A stretch of DNA of 64,000 nt from Nocardioides speluncae (lineage in GTDB: Bacteria > Actinomycetota > Actinomycetes > Propionibacteriales > Nocardioidaceae): contig NZ_QEOO01000011.1 in NCBI RefSeq assembly GCF_003121585.1, forward strand, positions 248,001 to 312,000, read 5' to 3'. The notes under the pieces are model-generated. The model did no database searches, was not told where the DNA came from, and saw nothing but the letters and a program-made list of their open reading frames with translations. Of the stretch, positions 17,814 through 25,847 are shown piece by piece. Made by a program: the position numbers and the translations under genes. The stretch's first letter is position 1; each line of letters starts with the position of its first letter.

Positions 17814-18386
17814 TCAGCCGGGGCTCGGCGCGCGCTTGCGGGCCGAGCGGCGGGCGGCGACGACCTGGCTGAGGTTGCTGCGGCCGGCGGCACCGCGCCG
17901 CGCGGGCCGCTGTGACAGCTTGCTGCGCAGGTTGTGGGTGGTGGTCACCCGCAGTACCGCCTGCGGCAGGAAGGACAGCCTGGCCAGGAACCGGTTGGCG
18001 TCGCGCAGCGTCATCGGCGAGGCGCAGGCGACCTGGCTGATGCCGAGCTGCTCGGCGAAGATCACCGAGCTCTCCAGCAGCGCCGTACCGACGCCATGCC
18101 GGCGGTACTCCGGCACCACCTTCGGCGAGTGAGCGTTGACCACCCGCTCCAGGTTCAGCGTGGAGACCGTGGTGGCGGTGAGCAGGATCGCGCCCGCGAA
18201 GACACCGTCGAACTCGGCGACCACGATCCGCTGCAGCGGATCGGTCCTGACCGCGGCGATCACGGTGGCGACGTCACCGAGGTGGACCTCGGCGTCATGG
18301 CCGCGCAGCTGCTCGCGCCACAGAAGGGCGAGCTGGGCCGCGTCGTCAGGTACGACGTCGCGCAGTACCAAGGAAAACCTGCTCAA
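17814..18386 (-). CDS. GNAT-family N-acetyltransferase
   Basis: A 190-residue GNAT-fold acyltransferase of unknown acceptor. The acetyl-CoA binding loop is PEYRRHGVGTALLESS (the R-x-x-G-x-G/A pattern), preceded by the beta4 region AHSPKVV. The C-terminal 40 residues are a very basic tail (RPARRGAAGRSNLSQV and on), which could bind nucleic acid or membrane. A TTG start at 18386 is chosen: GGAGG lies 9 nt upstream, and the longer frame to 18458 is arginine-rich with no ribosome site. Divergent from the DUF554 gene, with a 17-bp palindrome between them. Confidence 0.75.
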   Translation of the reverse strand: MSRFSLVLRDVVPDDAAQLALLWREQLRGHDAEVHLGDVATVIAAVRTDPLQRIVVAEFDGVFAGAILLTATTVSTLNLERVVNAHSPKVVPEYRRHGVGTALLESSVIFAEQLGISQVACASPMTLRDANRFLARLSFLPQAVLRVTTTHNLRSKLSQRPARRGAAGRSNLSQVVAARRSARKRAPSPG

Positions 18387-18410
18387 CTCAATCCGCCTCC
18401 GAGCGCGCCT

Positions 18411-18427
18411 GGACTCGAGTCGAGTCC
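18411..18427. promoter_or_regulatory. 17-bp palindrome in the GNAT / DUF554 divergent region
   Basis: GGACTCGA-G-TCGAGTCC has 8-bp perfect arms around one base. A smaller palindrome (GCTCA-G-TGAGC, 18472-18482) follows. Their place in a divergent promoter region suggests operators. Confidence 0.4.
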
Positions 18428-18512
18428 TCCTCCAGCCGTCTCCCGAGCCAGCTCCCAAGGGGTGACACTACGCTCAGTGAGCTGAATTGTCAGACAGGCA
18501 ACTGGAGGGCTG

Positions 18513-19259
18513 TTGTTGATCGGGATGGGCACCGCCGCGAACGTCGCGGCCGTGCTGGCCGGCACCCTGCTCGGCGTGCTGCTGGGCAACCGGCTGCCGG
18601 TCCGGACCCGGGACGTCGTGACCGACGGTCTCGGCCTGGTGACCCTGCTGATCGCAGCCACCTCGGCGATAGCAGTGCTGGACCCCGGCCTGGCTGAGTA
18701 CGCCGGGTCCAGCGCGCCGATGCTGATCGTGCTCGCCTCACTGGTGCTGGGCGGTGTCGTCGGCTCGCTGCTGCGCATCGAGGACCGGCTGGCGGGGCTC
18801 GGCGGCTACCTGCAGCGACTGCTGACCCGCGATTCCGGTACGGCCGGCAGGCAGCGGTTCATCGACGGGTTCATCACCGCCTCGCTCATCTTCTGCACCG
18901 GGCCGCTCACCATCCTCGGCTCGCTCAACGACGGGCTCGGCAACGGCGCGGACCAGCTCTACCTGAAGTCCGCGCTGGACGGCTTCGCGGCGATCGCGTT
19001 CGCCGCGGCGTTCGGCTGGGGCGTCGGCGCCAGCGTGGTCACGATCGTGGTGGTGCAGGGCGGGCTGACCGTGGTCGGCGCCGCGCTCGGCGACGTACTC
19101 CCGGACCCACATCTGACCGCGATCACGGCCACCGGGGGCCTGCTGCTGGTCGGTGTCGCACTCCGCCTTCTTCGCATCCGGGAGATACCGGTCGCCGACC
19201 TGCTGCCGGCTCTGCTGATCGCGCCCATCCTGGTCGAGGTCATCGGCGCTTCTCGTTGA
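18513..19259 (+). CDS. DUF554 family membrane protein (YdfK/YqgA-like)
   Basis: A 248-residue protein with about six or seven hydrophobic helices, matching the DUF554 family. Family features are the N-terminal GTAANVAAVLAGTLLGVLLG, the central FCTGPLTILGSLNDGL and SALDGFAAIAFAAAFGWGVG. The function is unknown; a transport role has been proposed for the family. TTG 18513 has GGAGGG 4 nt upstream, TTG 18516 has it 7 nt upstream, and ATG 18525 is a third choice, so the exact start is open. Confidence 0.85.
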   Translation: MLIGMGTAANVAAVLAGTLLGVLLGNRLPVRTRDVVTDGLGLVTLLIAATSAIAVLDPGLAEYAGSSAPMLIVLASLVLGGVVGSLLRIEDRLAGLGGYLQRLLTRDSGTAGRQRFIDGFITASLIFCTGPLTILGSLNDGLGNGADQLYLKSALDGFAAIAFAAAFGWGVGASVVTIVVVQGGLTVVGAALGDVLPDPHLTAITATGGLLLVGVALRLLRIREIPVADLLPALLIAPILVEVIGASR

Positions 19260-19362
19260 CGAGTTATCCACAGGTCGGCAATTGCGTCTGGTGACCCAAC
19301 TACAGCGTCGATAGGGTCGCCACGCCCGAGCGACCGGGCTCGGATAGCGAAAGGATCGACCG

Positions 19363-20031
19363 ATGTTCAAACAGATCCACAGGGGTTTCGCGTTAGCAGC
19401 GCTGTTCCTTGGCCTACTGGTGGTGGTACCAGTCGCGACAGTGGGTTCGGCTGGGGCCGCCACCTCGGCCGTCGACCGCGCTGCGACCATCTGCAATGCG
19501 CACACCTACCACCGCAAGGTAAGGAACATCAAGGGGACGTACAAGTCAGCCGTCCTCACACAGCGGAGAGCGGAGACGTTCCCAGGGCGGACCACCATCC
19601 GCGAGGGATCTCTGCATCAGACGAATCGAGTCAAGCGACTTCGAGTCCGTGTCGCACACCTCATCCAGGCTGGGGGCGGCGCCGAAGCCACCCTCAAGAA
19701 GGTTGTGAATGTCTTCCTTTCGGCCCACCAAGAGGCGTCGATCCGGGCAACCTTTGCAAACACATTCAGGGAGCGCACCAAGGTACGCCAGAGCGTCAAG
19801 ATGGTCATCCCAGGCGGCGTCTCGGTGATCTGGTTCCGGGGGTACTCCTTCGCTCACGGAACGCTCAGCATGTCGCGATGCGACGCAATCAACGGTACTG
19901 GCGATGGCCGTGTCGTTTGGGAGCGCAAATCATGGACTAGTTACGGCTGGCCCGACGAAGGAGGGCAGCGGTGCGATCTGGCGCCCCGTACACCGGCTGC
20001 TCGGGTAGCCAAGGCGCAAGGCTGCATCTGA
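19363..20031 (+). CDS. Secreted protein of unknown function
   Basis: A 222-residue protein that I cannot place in a family. ATG 19363 has AAAGGA upstream. Residues 1-33 form a Sec-type signal peptide (basic start, hydrophobic LAALFLGLLVVVPVA, cleavage after AGA-A). The mature part has four cysteines, two in the last 20 residues, and a middle region rich in alternating polar and aliphatic residues that looks beta-stranded (ASIRATFANTFRERTKVRQS). Base use is clearly less G+C-rich than in the neighbours (for example CTCACAC and AAATCATGG stretches), suggesting recent acquisition. A strong terminator follows. Confidence 0.65.
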   Translation: MFKQIHRGFALAALFLGLLVVVPVATVGSAGAATSAVDRAATICNAHTYHRKVRNIKGTYKSAVLTQRRAETFPGRTTIREGSLHQTNRVKRLRVRVAHLIQAGGGAEATLKKVVNVFLSAHQEASIRATFANTFRERTKVRQSVKMVIPGGVSVIWFRGYSFAHGTLSMSRCDAINGTGDGRVVWERKSWTSYGWPDEGGQRCDLAPRTPAARVAKAQGCI

Positions 20032-20052
20032 CCTTAAGAGATGCTCGTAAGC

Positions 20053-20088
20053 CTGAGCCCGTCCACGCCCATGCGTGGGCGGGCTCAG
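20053..20088. terminator. Terminator after the secreted protein gene
   Basis: CTGAGCCCGTCCACG (20053-20067) pairs with CGTGGGCGGGCTCAG (20074-20088), a 15-bp stem with one wobble and a 6-nt loop, 22 nt after the stop codon. Confidence 0.8.
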
Positions 20089-20244
20089 CCTTATGCGTCG
20101 GACCGGCGACGGTAGTGGTCAGAGCCCATACTCCCAACTCCGCACCTGACCACGACCACCGCCACCGGCTGCCAACCGCCGGACGGCATCGCCCTCCGTC
20201 GCCGTCATGGACGAGGGCAGCCACGTCGGTGAGCATCCGAGTCA

Positions 20245-20315
20245 TGGCAGAAAATCGATGGAGGGTGACTTGTCTGCCACTGGTGGCAGAAACCCGGCTA
20301 TAGCAGAATTTCTGC
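20245..20315. promoter_or_regulatory. Cluster of TGGCAGAAA half-sites and palindromes
   Basis: TGGCAGAAA occurs at 20245-20253. TCTGCCAC-TG-GTGGCAGA (8-bp perfect arms) spans 20273-20290. GCAGAA-T-TTCTGC spans 20303-20315 and ends one base before the next start codon. The same half-site in three arrangements within 71 bp looks like an operator for one dimeric regulator. Confidence 0.5.
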
Positions 20316-20316
20316 C

Positions 20317-20484
20317 ATGGAAACCATCGTCGTTGTTATTGCACTCTTCGCCTTCGCCGCACTGCTGATCCGGTACGGCCGTCACGACCACTTCGCTGGG
20401 CCGGGCAACGTTGTCGGTCGCCACGACGAGCTCGGCTCACTGACCGACCGAAGCCGGCTCGTCCACCGAAGCAAGCTCGCCTGA
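20317..20484 (+). CDS. 55-residue membrane peptide
   Basis: A short frame, METIVVVIALFAFAALLIRY followed by a polar, histidine-containing tail (GRHDHFAGPG and on) and ending HRSKLA. The single helix is at residues 3-19. The ATG comes two bases after a palindrome, so either the message is leaderless or the operator lies in a very short leader; there is no ribosome site. Support comes from the hydrophobic helix, position between regulatory palindromes and a terminator, and a clean stop at 20482. Function unknown. Confidence 0.5.
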   Translation: METIVVVIALFAFAALLIRYGRHDHFAGPGNVVGRHDELGSLTDRSRLVHRSKLA

Positions 20485-20552
20485 CCGCTGGCCGCGGACA
20501 TGCGCGCTTGGCCCGAACGGGCCCTCACCCGCACTCAGGTCCAGCACGACGT

Positions 20553-20581
20553 GGCGCGCCCGTCCATTGGACGGGCGCGCC
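20553..20581. terminator. Bidirectional terminator between the 55-residue gene and livF
   Basis: GGCGCGCCCGTCC (20553-20565) pairs perfectly with 20569-20581 around an ATT loop. A 13-bp stem between convergent genes. Confidence 0.8.
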
Positions 20582-20620
20582 GATTGTCAGACCAAGAGGC
20601 CCGCACCGCGGGTGACGGGA

Positions 20621-21331
20621 TCAAGCAACCCCGAGGTATGCCTCACGGATGCTCGGATCCTTCAACAGCTCCTGACCGGGGCCGGTCTTGACGATCTGGC
20701 CAGTCTCGAGCACATAGGCGCGGTCGGCCCTCGAGAGCGCCTGCTGAGCGTTCTGCTCGACGACCAGGATGGTCGTGCCTTGATGGGCGATCTCCGCGAT
20801 GATCGTGAAGATCTGCTGGATCAGCATCGGCGCCAGACCCATCGATGGCTCGTCCAGCAGCAGCAGCTTTGGCCGGGACATGAGCGCCCGACCGATGGCC
20901 AGCATCTGCTGCTCGCCACCGGACAGCGTGCCGGCAGTCTGTTTACGGCGCTCCGACAGCCGCGGGAAGAGATCGAAGACGCGCTCGAAGTCCTTCGCCA
21001 CCGCGGCCTTGTCCCGACGGGTGTAGGCCCCCATGTCGAGGTTCTCCCGCACCGACATGCCCGGGAACACGCCGCGGCCCTCGGGCACCAGACAAAGACC
21101 CTTGCGCATCCGTTGGTCGGCTCGCCGCTTGGTGATGTCGACGCCGTCGAACACGATCCGGCCCGAGGACAGGCCACGGATCCCCGAGATCGCCCTCATC
21201 GTCGAGGTCTTGCCGGCTCCGTTGGCTCCGATCAGGGCGACCACCTCGCCCTCGGCAACCTCGAGGCTCAAGCCATGAAGGGCCTCGATCTTCCCGTAAG
21301 TGAGGACAACATCCTCAAGCTGAAGCAGCAT
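20621..21331 (-). CDS. livF: Branched-chain amino acid ABC transporter, ATPase LivF
   Basis: A 236-residue ATPase, one of the two that power the branched-chain amino acid importer. Walker A is GANGAGKTS near residue 36, the signature is LSGGEQQMLAIGRALM, and Walker B is LLLLDEPSMGLAP. The LAPMLIQQIF and VEQNAQQAL segments are typical of LivF rather than LivG. ATG 21331 overlaps the end of livG by 17 nt, so translation is coupled. It is the last gene of livJHMGF and ends shortly before a strong hairpin. Confidence 0.95.
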   Translation of the reverse strand: MLLQLEDVVLTYGKIEALHGLSLEVAEGEVVALIGANGAGKTSTMRAISGIRGLSSGRIVFDGVDITKRRADQRMRKGLCLVPEGRGVFPGMSVRENLDMGAYTRRDKAAVAKDFERVFDLFPRLSERRKQTAGTLSGGEQQMLAIGRALMSRPKLLLLDEPSMGLAPMLIQQIFTIIAEIAHQGTTILVVEQNAQQALSRADRAYVLETGQIVKTGPGQELLKDPSIREAYLGVA

Positions 21332-22244
21332 CGTCCGGCTCTCCTAGGTAGGCTGCGATGACCTTCGGGTTGCTTGCGACCTCGCTCGGCAGTCCTTCGG
21401 CGATCTTCTGGCCGAACTCGAGCACGACGATCCGGTCAGTAACTCCCATGACGAGTTTCATGTCGTGCTCGATCAGCAGCACGGTGAGGCCGCGGTCCCG
21501 GATCCGCCGGATCAGGGCCATCAGGGATTCCTTCTCGGCGGGATTGAAGCCCGCAGCAGGCTCGTCAAGACACAGCAGCTGCGGTTCGGTCGCCATGGCG
21601 CGGGCGATCTCCAGCCGGCGTTGGTAACCGTACGGGAGGTTGCGCGCCAGGTCATTGGCGCGGTCGGCAATCCCGACGAACCGGAGAAGCTCCATCGCCT
21701 TCTTGCGACCGGCTCGCTCCTCCAGGGTGTGCCGGGATACGCCGAACACCTTTGCGGTGGCACGCCGCAACCGGCTCTGCGCACGGGTCAGCCCAGTCCC
21801 TGTTATCTCGGGAAGCTCCTCGGGCTTCGGCCGCACCCGATAGGCCCGGAACAGCGCGCCGAGAACGCTCGTCTTGTGCCGGGCATCGCACCCGACCAGG
21901 ACGTTCTCCAGGGCCGACATCTCGGGGAACAGCCGGATGTTCTGGAAGGTTCGGGCGATCCCCATCCGGGTGATCTGGTGGCTCTGCCGGCCGCTGACCT
22001 GCTTCCCCAGGAAGCGGATGTTGCCCGATGTCGGTGCGTAGACACCGGTCATCGCGTTGAAGCAGGTTGTCTTCCCGGCTCCGTTCGGTCCGATCAGGCC
22101 GAGAATCTCGCCTCGCCGAATGTGGAAGTCCACGCCGTTGAGGGCAACCACACCGCCGAACTTCAGCGTGACCTGGTCGACCTCGAGCACCACCTCGTCG
22201 TCCGGGGTAGCGTTCGTCTGCTTCTCCAGACTCAGTTCAGACAT
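21315..22244 (-). CDS. livG: Branched-chain amino acid ABC transporter, ATPase LivG
   Basis: A 309-residue ATPase, longer than the usual 255 residues because of an insert (about 125-175) with the segments [18 protein letters not shown] and [19 protein letters not shown]. Walker A is [18 protein letters not shown], which includes the LivG-type NAMTGxY. The signature is [16 protein letters not shown] and Walker B is [16 protein letters not shown]. The start overlaps livM by 8 nt. It pairs with LivF under the LivHM permease. Confidence 0.95.
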   Translation of the reverse strand: MSELSLEKQTNATPDDEVVLEVDQVTLKFGGVVALNGVDFHIRRGEILGLIGPNGAGKTTCFNAMTGVYAPTSGNIRFLGKQVSGRQSHQITRMGIARTFQNIRLFPEMSALENVLVGCDARHKTSVLGALFRAYRVRPKPEELPEITGTGLTRAQSRLRRATAKVFGVSRHTLEERAGRKKAMELLRFVGIADRANDLARNLPYGYQRRLEIARAMATEPQLLCLDEPAAGFNPAEKESLMALIRRIRDRGLTVLLIEHDMKLVMGVTDRIVVLEFGQKIAEGLPSEVASNPKVIAAYLGEPDDAASA

Positions 22245-23382
22245 CGGCAGCGGCCTCCTTCGCCTCGTGTCTACGATCCTCGAACTCTTTGGCGCGCCGG
22301 CGGTTCGGCACCAGGCCCTGCGGACGCAGGACCATCACCGCGACCAAGGCGACGCCGAAGGCGAACGGACGCCATTGTTCGAAGCCTCGGAACCGCTCGG
22401 GCAGGTAGGTGATGAGGAAGGCGCCGATGAGGACGCCGACCATGTTGCCCGACCCGCCGATAACCACCATCGCAACGAAGAGGAACGACAGGTTCAGACG
22501 GAAGCCGTTGGGCTCCACCACACCCTGCTTGCTCGCGAACAGCAGCCCCGCGATGGCGCCGAGGGCCGCCCCGATCGCAAACGCCCAGAGCTTGAACTTG
22601 AAGGCGGGCACGCCCATGATCGCGGCCGCGTCCTCGTCCTCCCGGATCGCCAGCCAGGACCGGCCGACGCGGCTGTGCTCGAGTCGGCGAACCGCGAACA
22701 TCAGCAGGATGAGCACGATAAGCGCCAGCCAGTACCACCGGTGGACGTCGAGCGAGTTGAAGTAGTCGCGCCCATCTTGTTCCGGGCCAGGAGGCTTCGG
22801 AATGCCGATGACGCCACTCGGCCCACCGGTGAACTCGGAGTTGCGCAGGATGATGCGGATGATCTCGCCGAAGCCCATGGTCACGATCGCCAGATAGTCA
22901 CCGCGCAGACGCAGCGTCGGCGCGCCGAGGATGACACCCGCCACCAGGGCGAACGCGATCGCGATGGGGATGCACGCCGCGAACGGGACGGCCCAGCCTT
23001 CGGAGAGGTCGAACTTCCGCGCGATCGCCTCGGTCACCGGCGAGCTCGGTGACCCGAAGAGCGCGACCGAGTAGGCGCCGAGCGCGTAGAAGCCGACGTA
23101 GCCGAGGTCGAGCAACCCGGCCAGGCCGATCACGACGTTGAGGCCGACCGCCGCGATCATGTAGATCACGATCAGGAACAGCACGCTCGACCAGTCCGTG
23201 CCGCCCGCGCCGAGATCGGTACGGATCTGGGCGAACGGCAAGATGTTGAGATAGGGCAGGTAGAAGCAGAACGAAATCAGCGCCAGGACGATCGGGAGCT
23301 TCACCCAGATCGGACCGTTGGCCCAGTTGTCGGCGAGGGCCTTGCGGGCGGTGGCGTATCTGTCGAGCAAAGTGGTACTCAT
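22237..23382 (-). CDS. livM: Branched-chain amino acid ABC transporter, permease LivM
   Basis: A 381-residue permease with about ten hydrophobic segments. Family motifs include [23 protein letters not shown] and [17 protein letters not shown], and [21 protein letters not shown], the coupling loop that meets the ATPases. An N-terminal extension of about 60 residues and a charged C-terminal tail ([17 protein letters not shown]) are usual in actinobacterial LivM. The start overlaps the livH stop by 4 nt, so the permease genes are coupled. Confidence 0.94.
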   Translation of the reverse strand: MSTTLLDRYATARKALADNWANGPIWVKLPIVLALISFCFYLPYLNILPFAQIRTDLGAGGTDWSSVLFLIVIYMIAAVGLNVVIGLAGLLDLGYVGFYALGAYSVALFGSPSSPVTEAIARKFDLSEGWAVPFAACIPIAIAFALVAGVILGAPTLRLRGDYLAIVTMGFGEIIRIILRNSEFTGGPSGVIGIPKPPGPEQDGRDYFNSLDVHRWYWLALIVLILLMFAVRRLEHSRVGRSWLAIREDEDAAAIMGVPAFKFKLWAFAIGAALGAIAGLLFASKQGVVEPNGFRLNLSFLFVAMVVIGGSGNMVGVLIGAFLITYLPERFRGFEQWRPFAFGVALVAVMVLRPQGLVPNRRRAKEFEDRRHEAKEAAADV

Positions 23383-24344
23383 GCGCGCGCCTTCCCAAGT
23401 GACTCACCGAGGATTCCGGTAGGTCGGAACATCAGCACGGCGATCAAGACCACGAACGCGGTGACGTCCTCCCAGTTGGAGCTGAACAATGTTGACGAGT
23501 ACACCTCGACCACACCCAGCAGCAGGCCTCCGACCAGGGCCCCACGCAGGTTGCCGATGCCACCGAGGACGGCCGCGGTGAATGCCTTGACGCCGATGAG
23601 GAATCCGATGTCGAACTTCGTGATGTCGTACCGCAGCGTGTACAGCATCGCCGCGACCCCAGCCATGGCGCCGCCGAGGACGAACACGAGCATGATCACG
23701 CGGTCCTGGTTGACGCCCATCAGTGCCGCCGTATCCGGATCCTGTGCGACTGCCCGGACACCACGCCCCAGTCGGCTGTAGTTCACGAAGAGGTCGAGGA
23801 GCACCATCATCAGTACGGCGCCGAAGATCACGATCAGCTGGATGTTGGTGATCGACACGCCGCCGACCGTGAAGAGGACCTTGGTGTCGATCAGGGTCGG
23901 GATGCTCACCAGGGCCCGGCCGAACGGCGGCCCGAAGAACTGGCGGAACACATGTCCGAAGAGCTCGACCAGCACCAGTGAGCAACCGATGGCGGTGATC
24001 AGGAAGATCAGCGGCGGCGCGTTCTTTTTGCGCAAGGGCCGATAGGCGATCCGCTCGACGGCAAGCGCCGTGCCTGCCGAGGCCAGCGTTGCGGCGATGA
24101 GCGCGACGGACGTCGCGAGGATGACCGTGCCCACGCCGGATGCGGCGGTGGCGTTGAAGACGGCGTAGACGCCGAAGACGGTCCAGGTGCCGACCATGAA
24201 GACCTCGGAGTGCGCGAAGTTGATCAGGCGCAGGACGCCGTACACCAACGTGTAGCCGAGCGCGACGAGGGCGTAGATCGCGCCCTTGGTGAGGCCGTCG
24301 ACGGTGTGCGAGCCGAGATTGTCGATCAGGCTGGTGAAATCCAT
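23379..24344 (-). CDS. livH: Branched-chain amino acid ABC transporter, permease LivH
   Basis: A 321-residue permease with about eight hydrophobic segments, the partner of LivM. The motif GAIYALVALGYTLVYGVLRLINFAH near the start and SRLGRGVRAVAQDPDTAALMGV, the ATPase-coupling loop, define LivH. GIGNLRGALVGGLLLGVVE near the C-terminus is also conserved. It lies 104 nt after livJ, with a strong hairpin in the gap that likely reduces permease expression relative to the binding protein. Confidence 0.95.
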   Translation of the reverse strand: MDFTSLIDNLGSHTVDGLTKGAIYALVALGYTLVYGVLRLINFAHSEVFMVGTWTVFGVYAVFNATAASGVGTVILATSVALIAATLASAGTALAVERIAYRPLRKKNAPPLIFLITAIGCSLVLVELFGHVFRQFFGPPFGRALVSIPTLIDTKVLFTVGGVSITNIQLIVIFGAVLMMVLLDLFVNYSRLGRGVRAVAQDPDTAALMGVNQDRVIMLVFVLGGAMAGVAAMLYTLRYDITKFDIGFLIGVKAFTAAVLGGIGNLRGALVGGLLLGVVEVYSSTLFSSNWEDVTAFVVLIAVLMFRPTGILGESLGKARA

Positions 24345-24395
24345 GAACTCTCCCTGGCGTGGACGAGGACGTCCAGGCGGTGGTTGTCACGCCAG

Positions 24396-24425
24396 GGGGC
24401 GGTCAGGAAGGGTCCTGACCGCCCC
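24396..24425 (-). terminator. Intra-operon hairpin between livJ and livH
   Basis: GGGGCGGTCAGGA (24396-24408) pairs perfectly with 24413-24425 around AGGG, a 13-bp stem. It is placed after the livJ stop, the usual position of partial terminators that favour the binding protein. Confidence 0.7.
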
Positions 24426-24448
24426 GCTGGCCATACTGAGTGTGTGCG

Positions 24449-25597
24449 CTACTTGGGAACTTCCTGGTCGGCCACCAACGCGCCATCGGTGACCTTGTAG
24501 GCCCAGATGACCACGTTCTCCTCGGCGACGTCGCCCTTCTCGTCGAACTTGTAGGTCTTGGTCAGACCTTGCCCCTCGTAGGCGTCGACGAACTTCTCGA
24601 CCGCTTCACGATCCCGGGCACCGTCTGCGAAGGCCGCGAGGAAGATGTTCATCGCGTCGTAGCCCTCGGCCGCGTACGCGCCGGGAGCCTCGCCGTACTC
24701 CGCCTCGTAGTCCGCGGCGAAGGTGCCGCCGGCCTCCTCGGCCGGCAGGCAGGGGCAGGTAACGATCGCGCCCTCAGACGCAGCCCCGGCTGCCTTCGGG
24801 AAGTCCGCGCCGTACAGGCCGTCCCCGCCGACGAACGGCTCCTCGACACCTGCATCGCGCAGCTGCTTGAGGAACGGGCCGGCCTCCGCGGCGTACCCGG
24901 CATAGAAGACCGCGTCCGGAGCTGCGGCCTCGACCTTGGAGACCACGGCAGCGAAGTCCGTCTGGCCTTCCTGCGTCTTGTCGCTGTCGGCGACCAGGTC
25001 ACCGAGCTCGGTCTTGACCGTGTTCGCGAGCGGCTCGCCGTACGCCGTGGAGTCGTCGACGACGAAGATCTTCTTCGCCTGCAGGACCTCCCTGAGGTAG
25101 TTGGCGATCGCTACGCCCTGGACGTCGTCGTAGCCGATGACCCGGTGGAAGACCGATGCCGGGTCCTCGAGGGTCAGGTCGGTCGCGGTCGCCGACTGGC
25201 TGATCATGGTCAGGCCGGCGTCATCGAAGATGCCCTTGGTCGCGCGAGTCTCGCCCGAGAACGCCCCACCGATGACCCCGAGGAAGTCCTCGTTGGTCGC
25301 CATCTGGGTCGCCGCCGGGGTCGCCTTCGCCGGGTCACCCTCGGTGTCGAACTCCTGGAGCTTGATATCGCAGTCCTCGTTCTCGGCGGACCACTCCGTG
25401 AGAGCCATCTTCGCGCCGTTGACCGAGGGGATCACGATGCTGGCATTGCTGCCGCTCAGGGCACCCATGATGCCGATCGTGGCGGCGCAGTCGCCGTCGT
25501 CGCCTCCGCCGTTTTCGTCGGTCGTGCCACACGCCGATGCGCTGACCGCAAGCGCCAGGGCAACGGCACTAAACCCAAATCGTGTACTTCGCCTCAA
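24449..25597 (-). CDS. livJ: Branched-chain amino acid ABC transporter, substrate-binding lipoprotein
   Basis: A 382-residue Leu/Ile/Val-binding protein (periplasmic binding protein type 1 fold). The N-terminus MRRSTRFGFSAVALALAVSA leads to the lipobox SASAC with Cys23, so it is anchored outside the membrane. Landmarks are IGIMGALSGSNASI, the two lobes through VIGYDDVQGVAIANYL, and YAAEGYDAMNIFLAAF near the C-terminus. TTG 25597 is chosen as start because AGGAGGT stands 7 nt upstream; a longer frame to 25630 runs through that ribosome site. The 250 bp upstream hold no gene. First gene of the liv operon. Confidence 0.93.
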   Translation of the reverse strand: MRRSTRFGFSAVALALAVSASACGTTDENGGGDDGDCAATIGIMGALSGSNASIVIPSVNGAKMALTEWSAENEDCDIKLQEFDTEGDPAKATPAATQMATNEDFLGVIGGAFSGETRATKGIFDDAGLTMISQSATATDLTLEDPASVFHRVIGYDDVQGVAIANYLREVLQAKKIFVVDDSTAYGEPLANTVKTELGDLVADSDKTQEGQTDFAAVVSKVEAAAPDAVFYAGYAAEAGPFLKQLRDAGVEEPFVGGDGLYGADFPKAAGAASEGAIVTCPCLPAEEAGGTFAADYEAEYGEAPGAYAAEGYDAMNIFLAAFADGARDREAVEKFVDAYEGQGLTKTYKFDEKGDVAEENVVIWAYKVTDGALVADQEVPK

Positions 25598-25847
25598 GAC
25601 GATTACCTCCTGTTGGTCCAGGGAATACACCCAGGACGCTCGTGATGGCTCTGTCGGACGCTTCAGAGCGCAGCCAACCCGCCCACCCCTCGCGTCTCCG
25701 AGTCAGCCGCAAGGTACACCTCTTGCGGCCTGTGTGGAAGTTCACTTCGCCGTAGGGCGTCGAAAGAGATGCTGATCCGTTACGGCAGAGGTCTGTCTAC
25801 GTCCACATTTGTCATAGCGCCACGGGCTTACGACATCGCCGTGCGGA

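Noticed and set aside
19264..19272. Perfect DnaA box TTATCCACA
   Set aside because: A single box without a cluster, AT-rich unwinding region or dnaA/dnaN nearby is not evidence for an origin.
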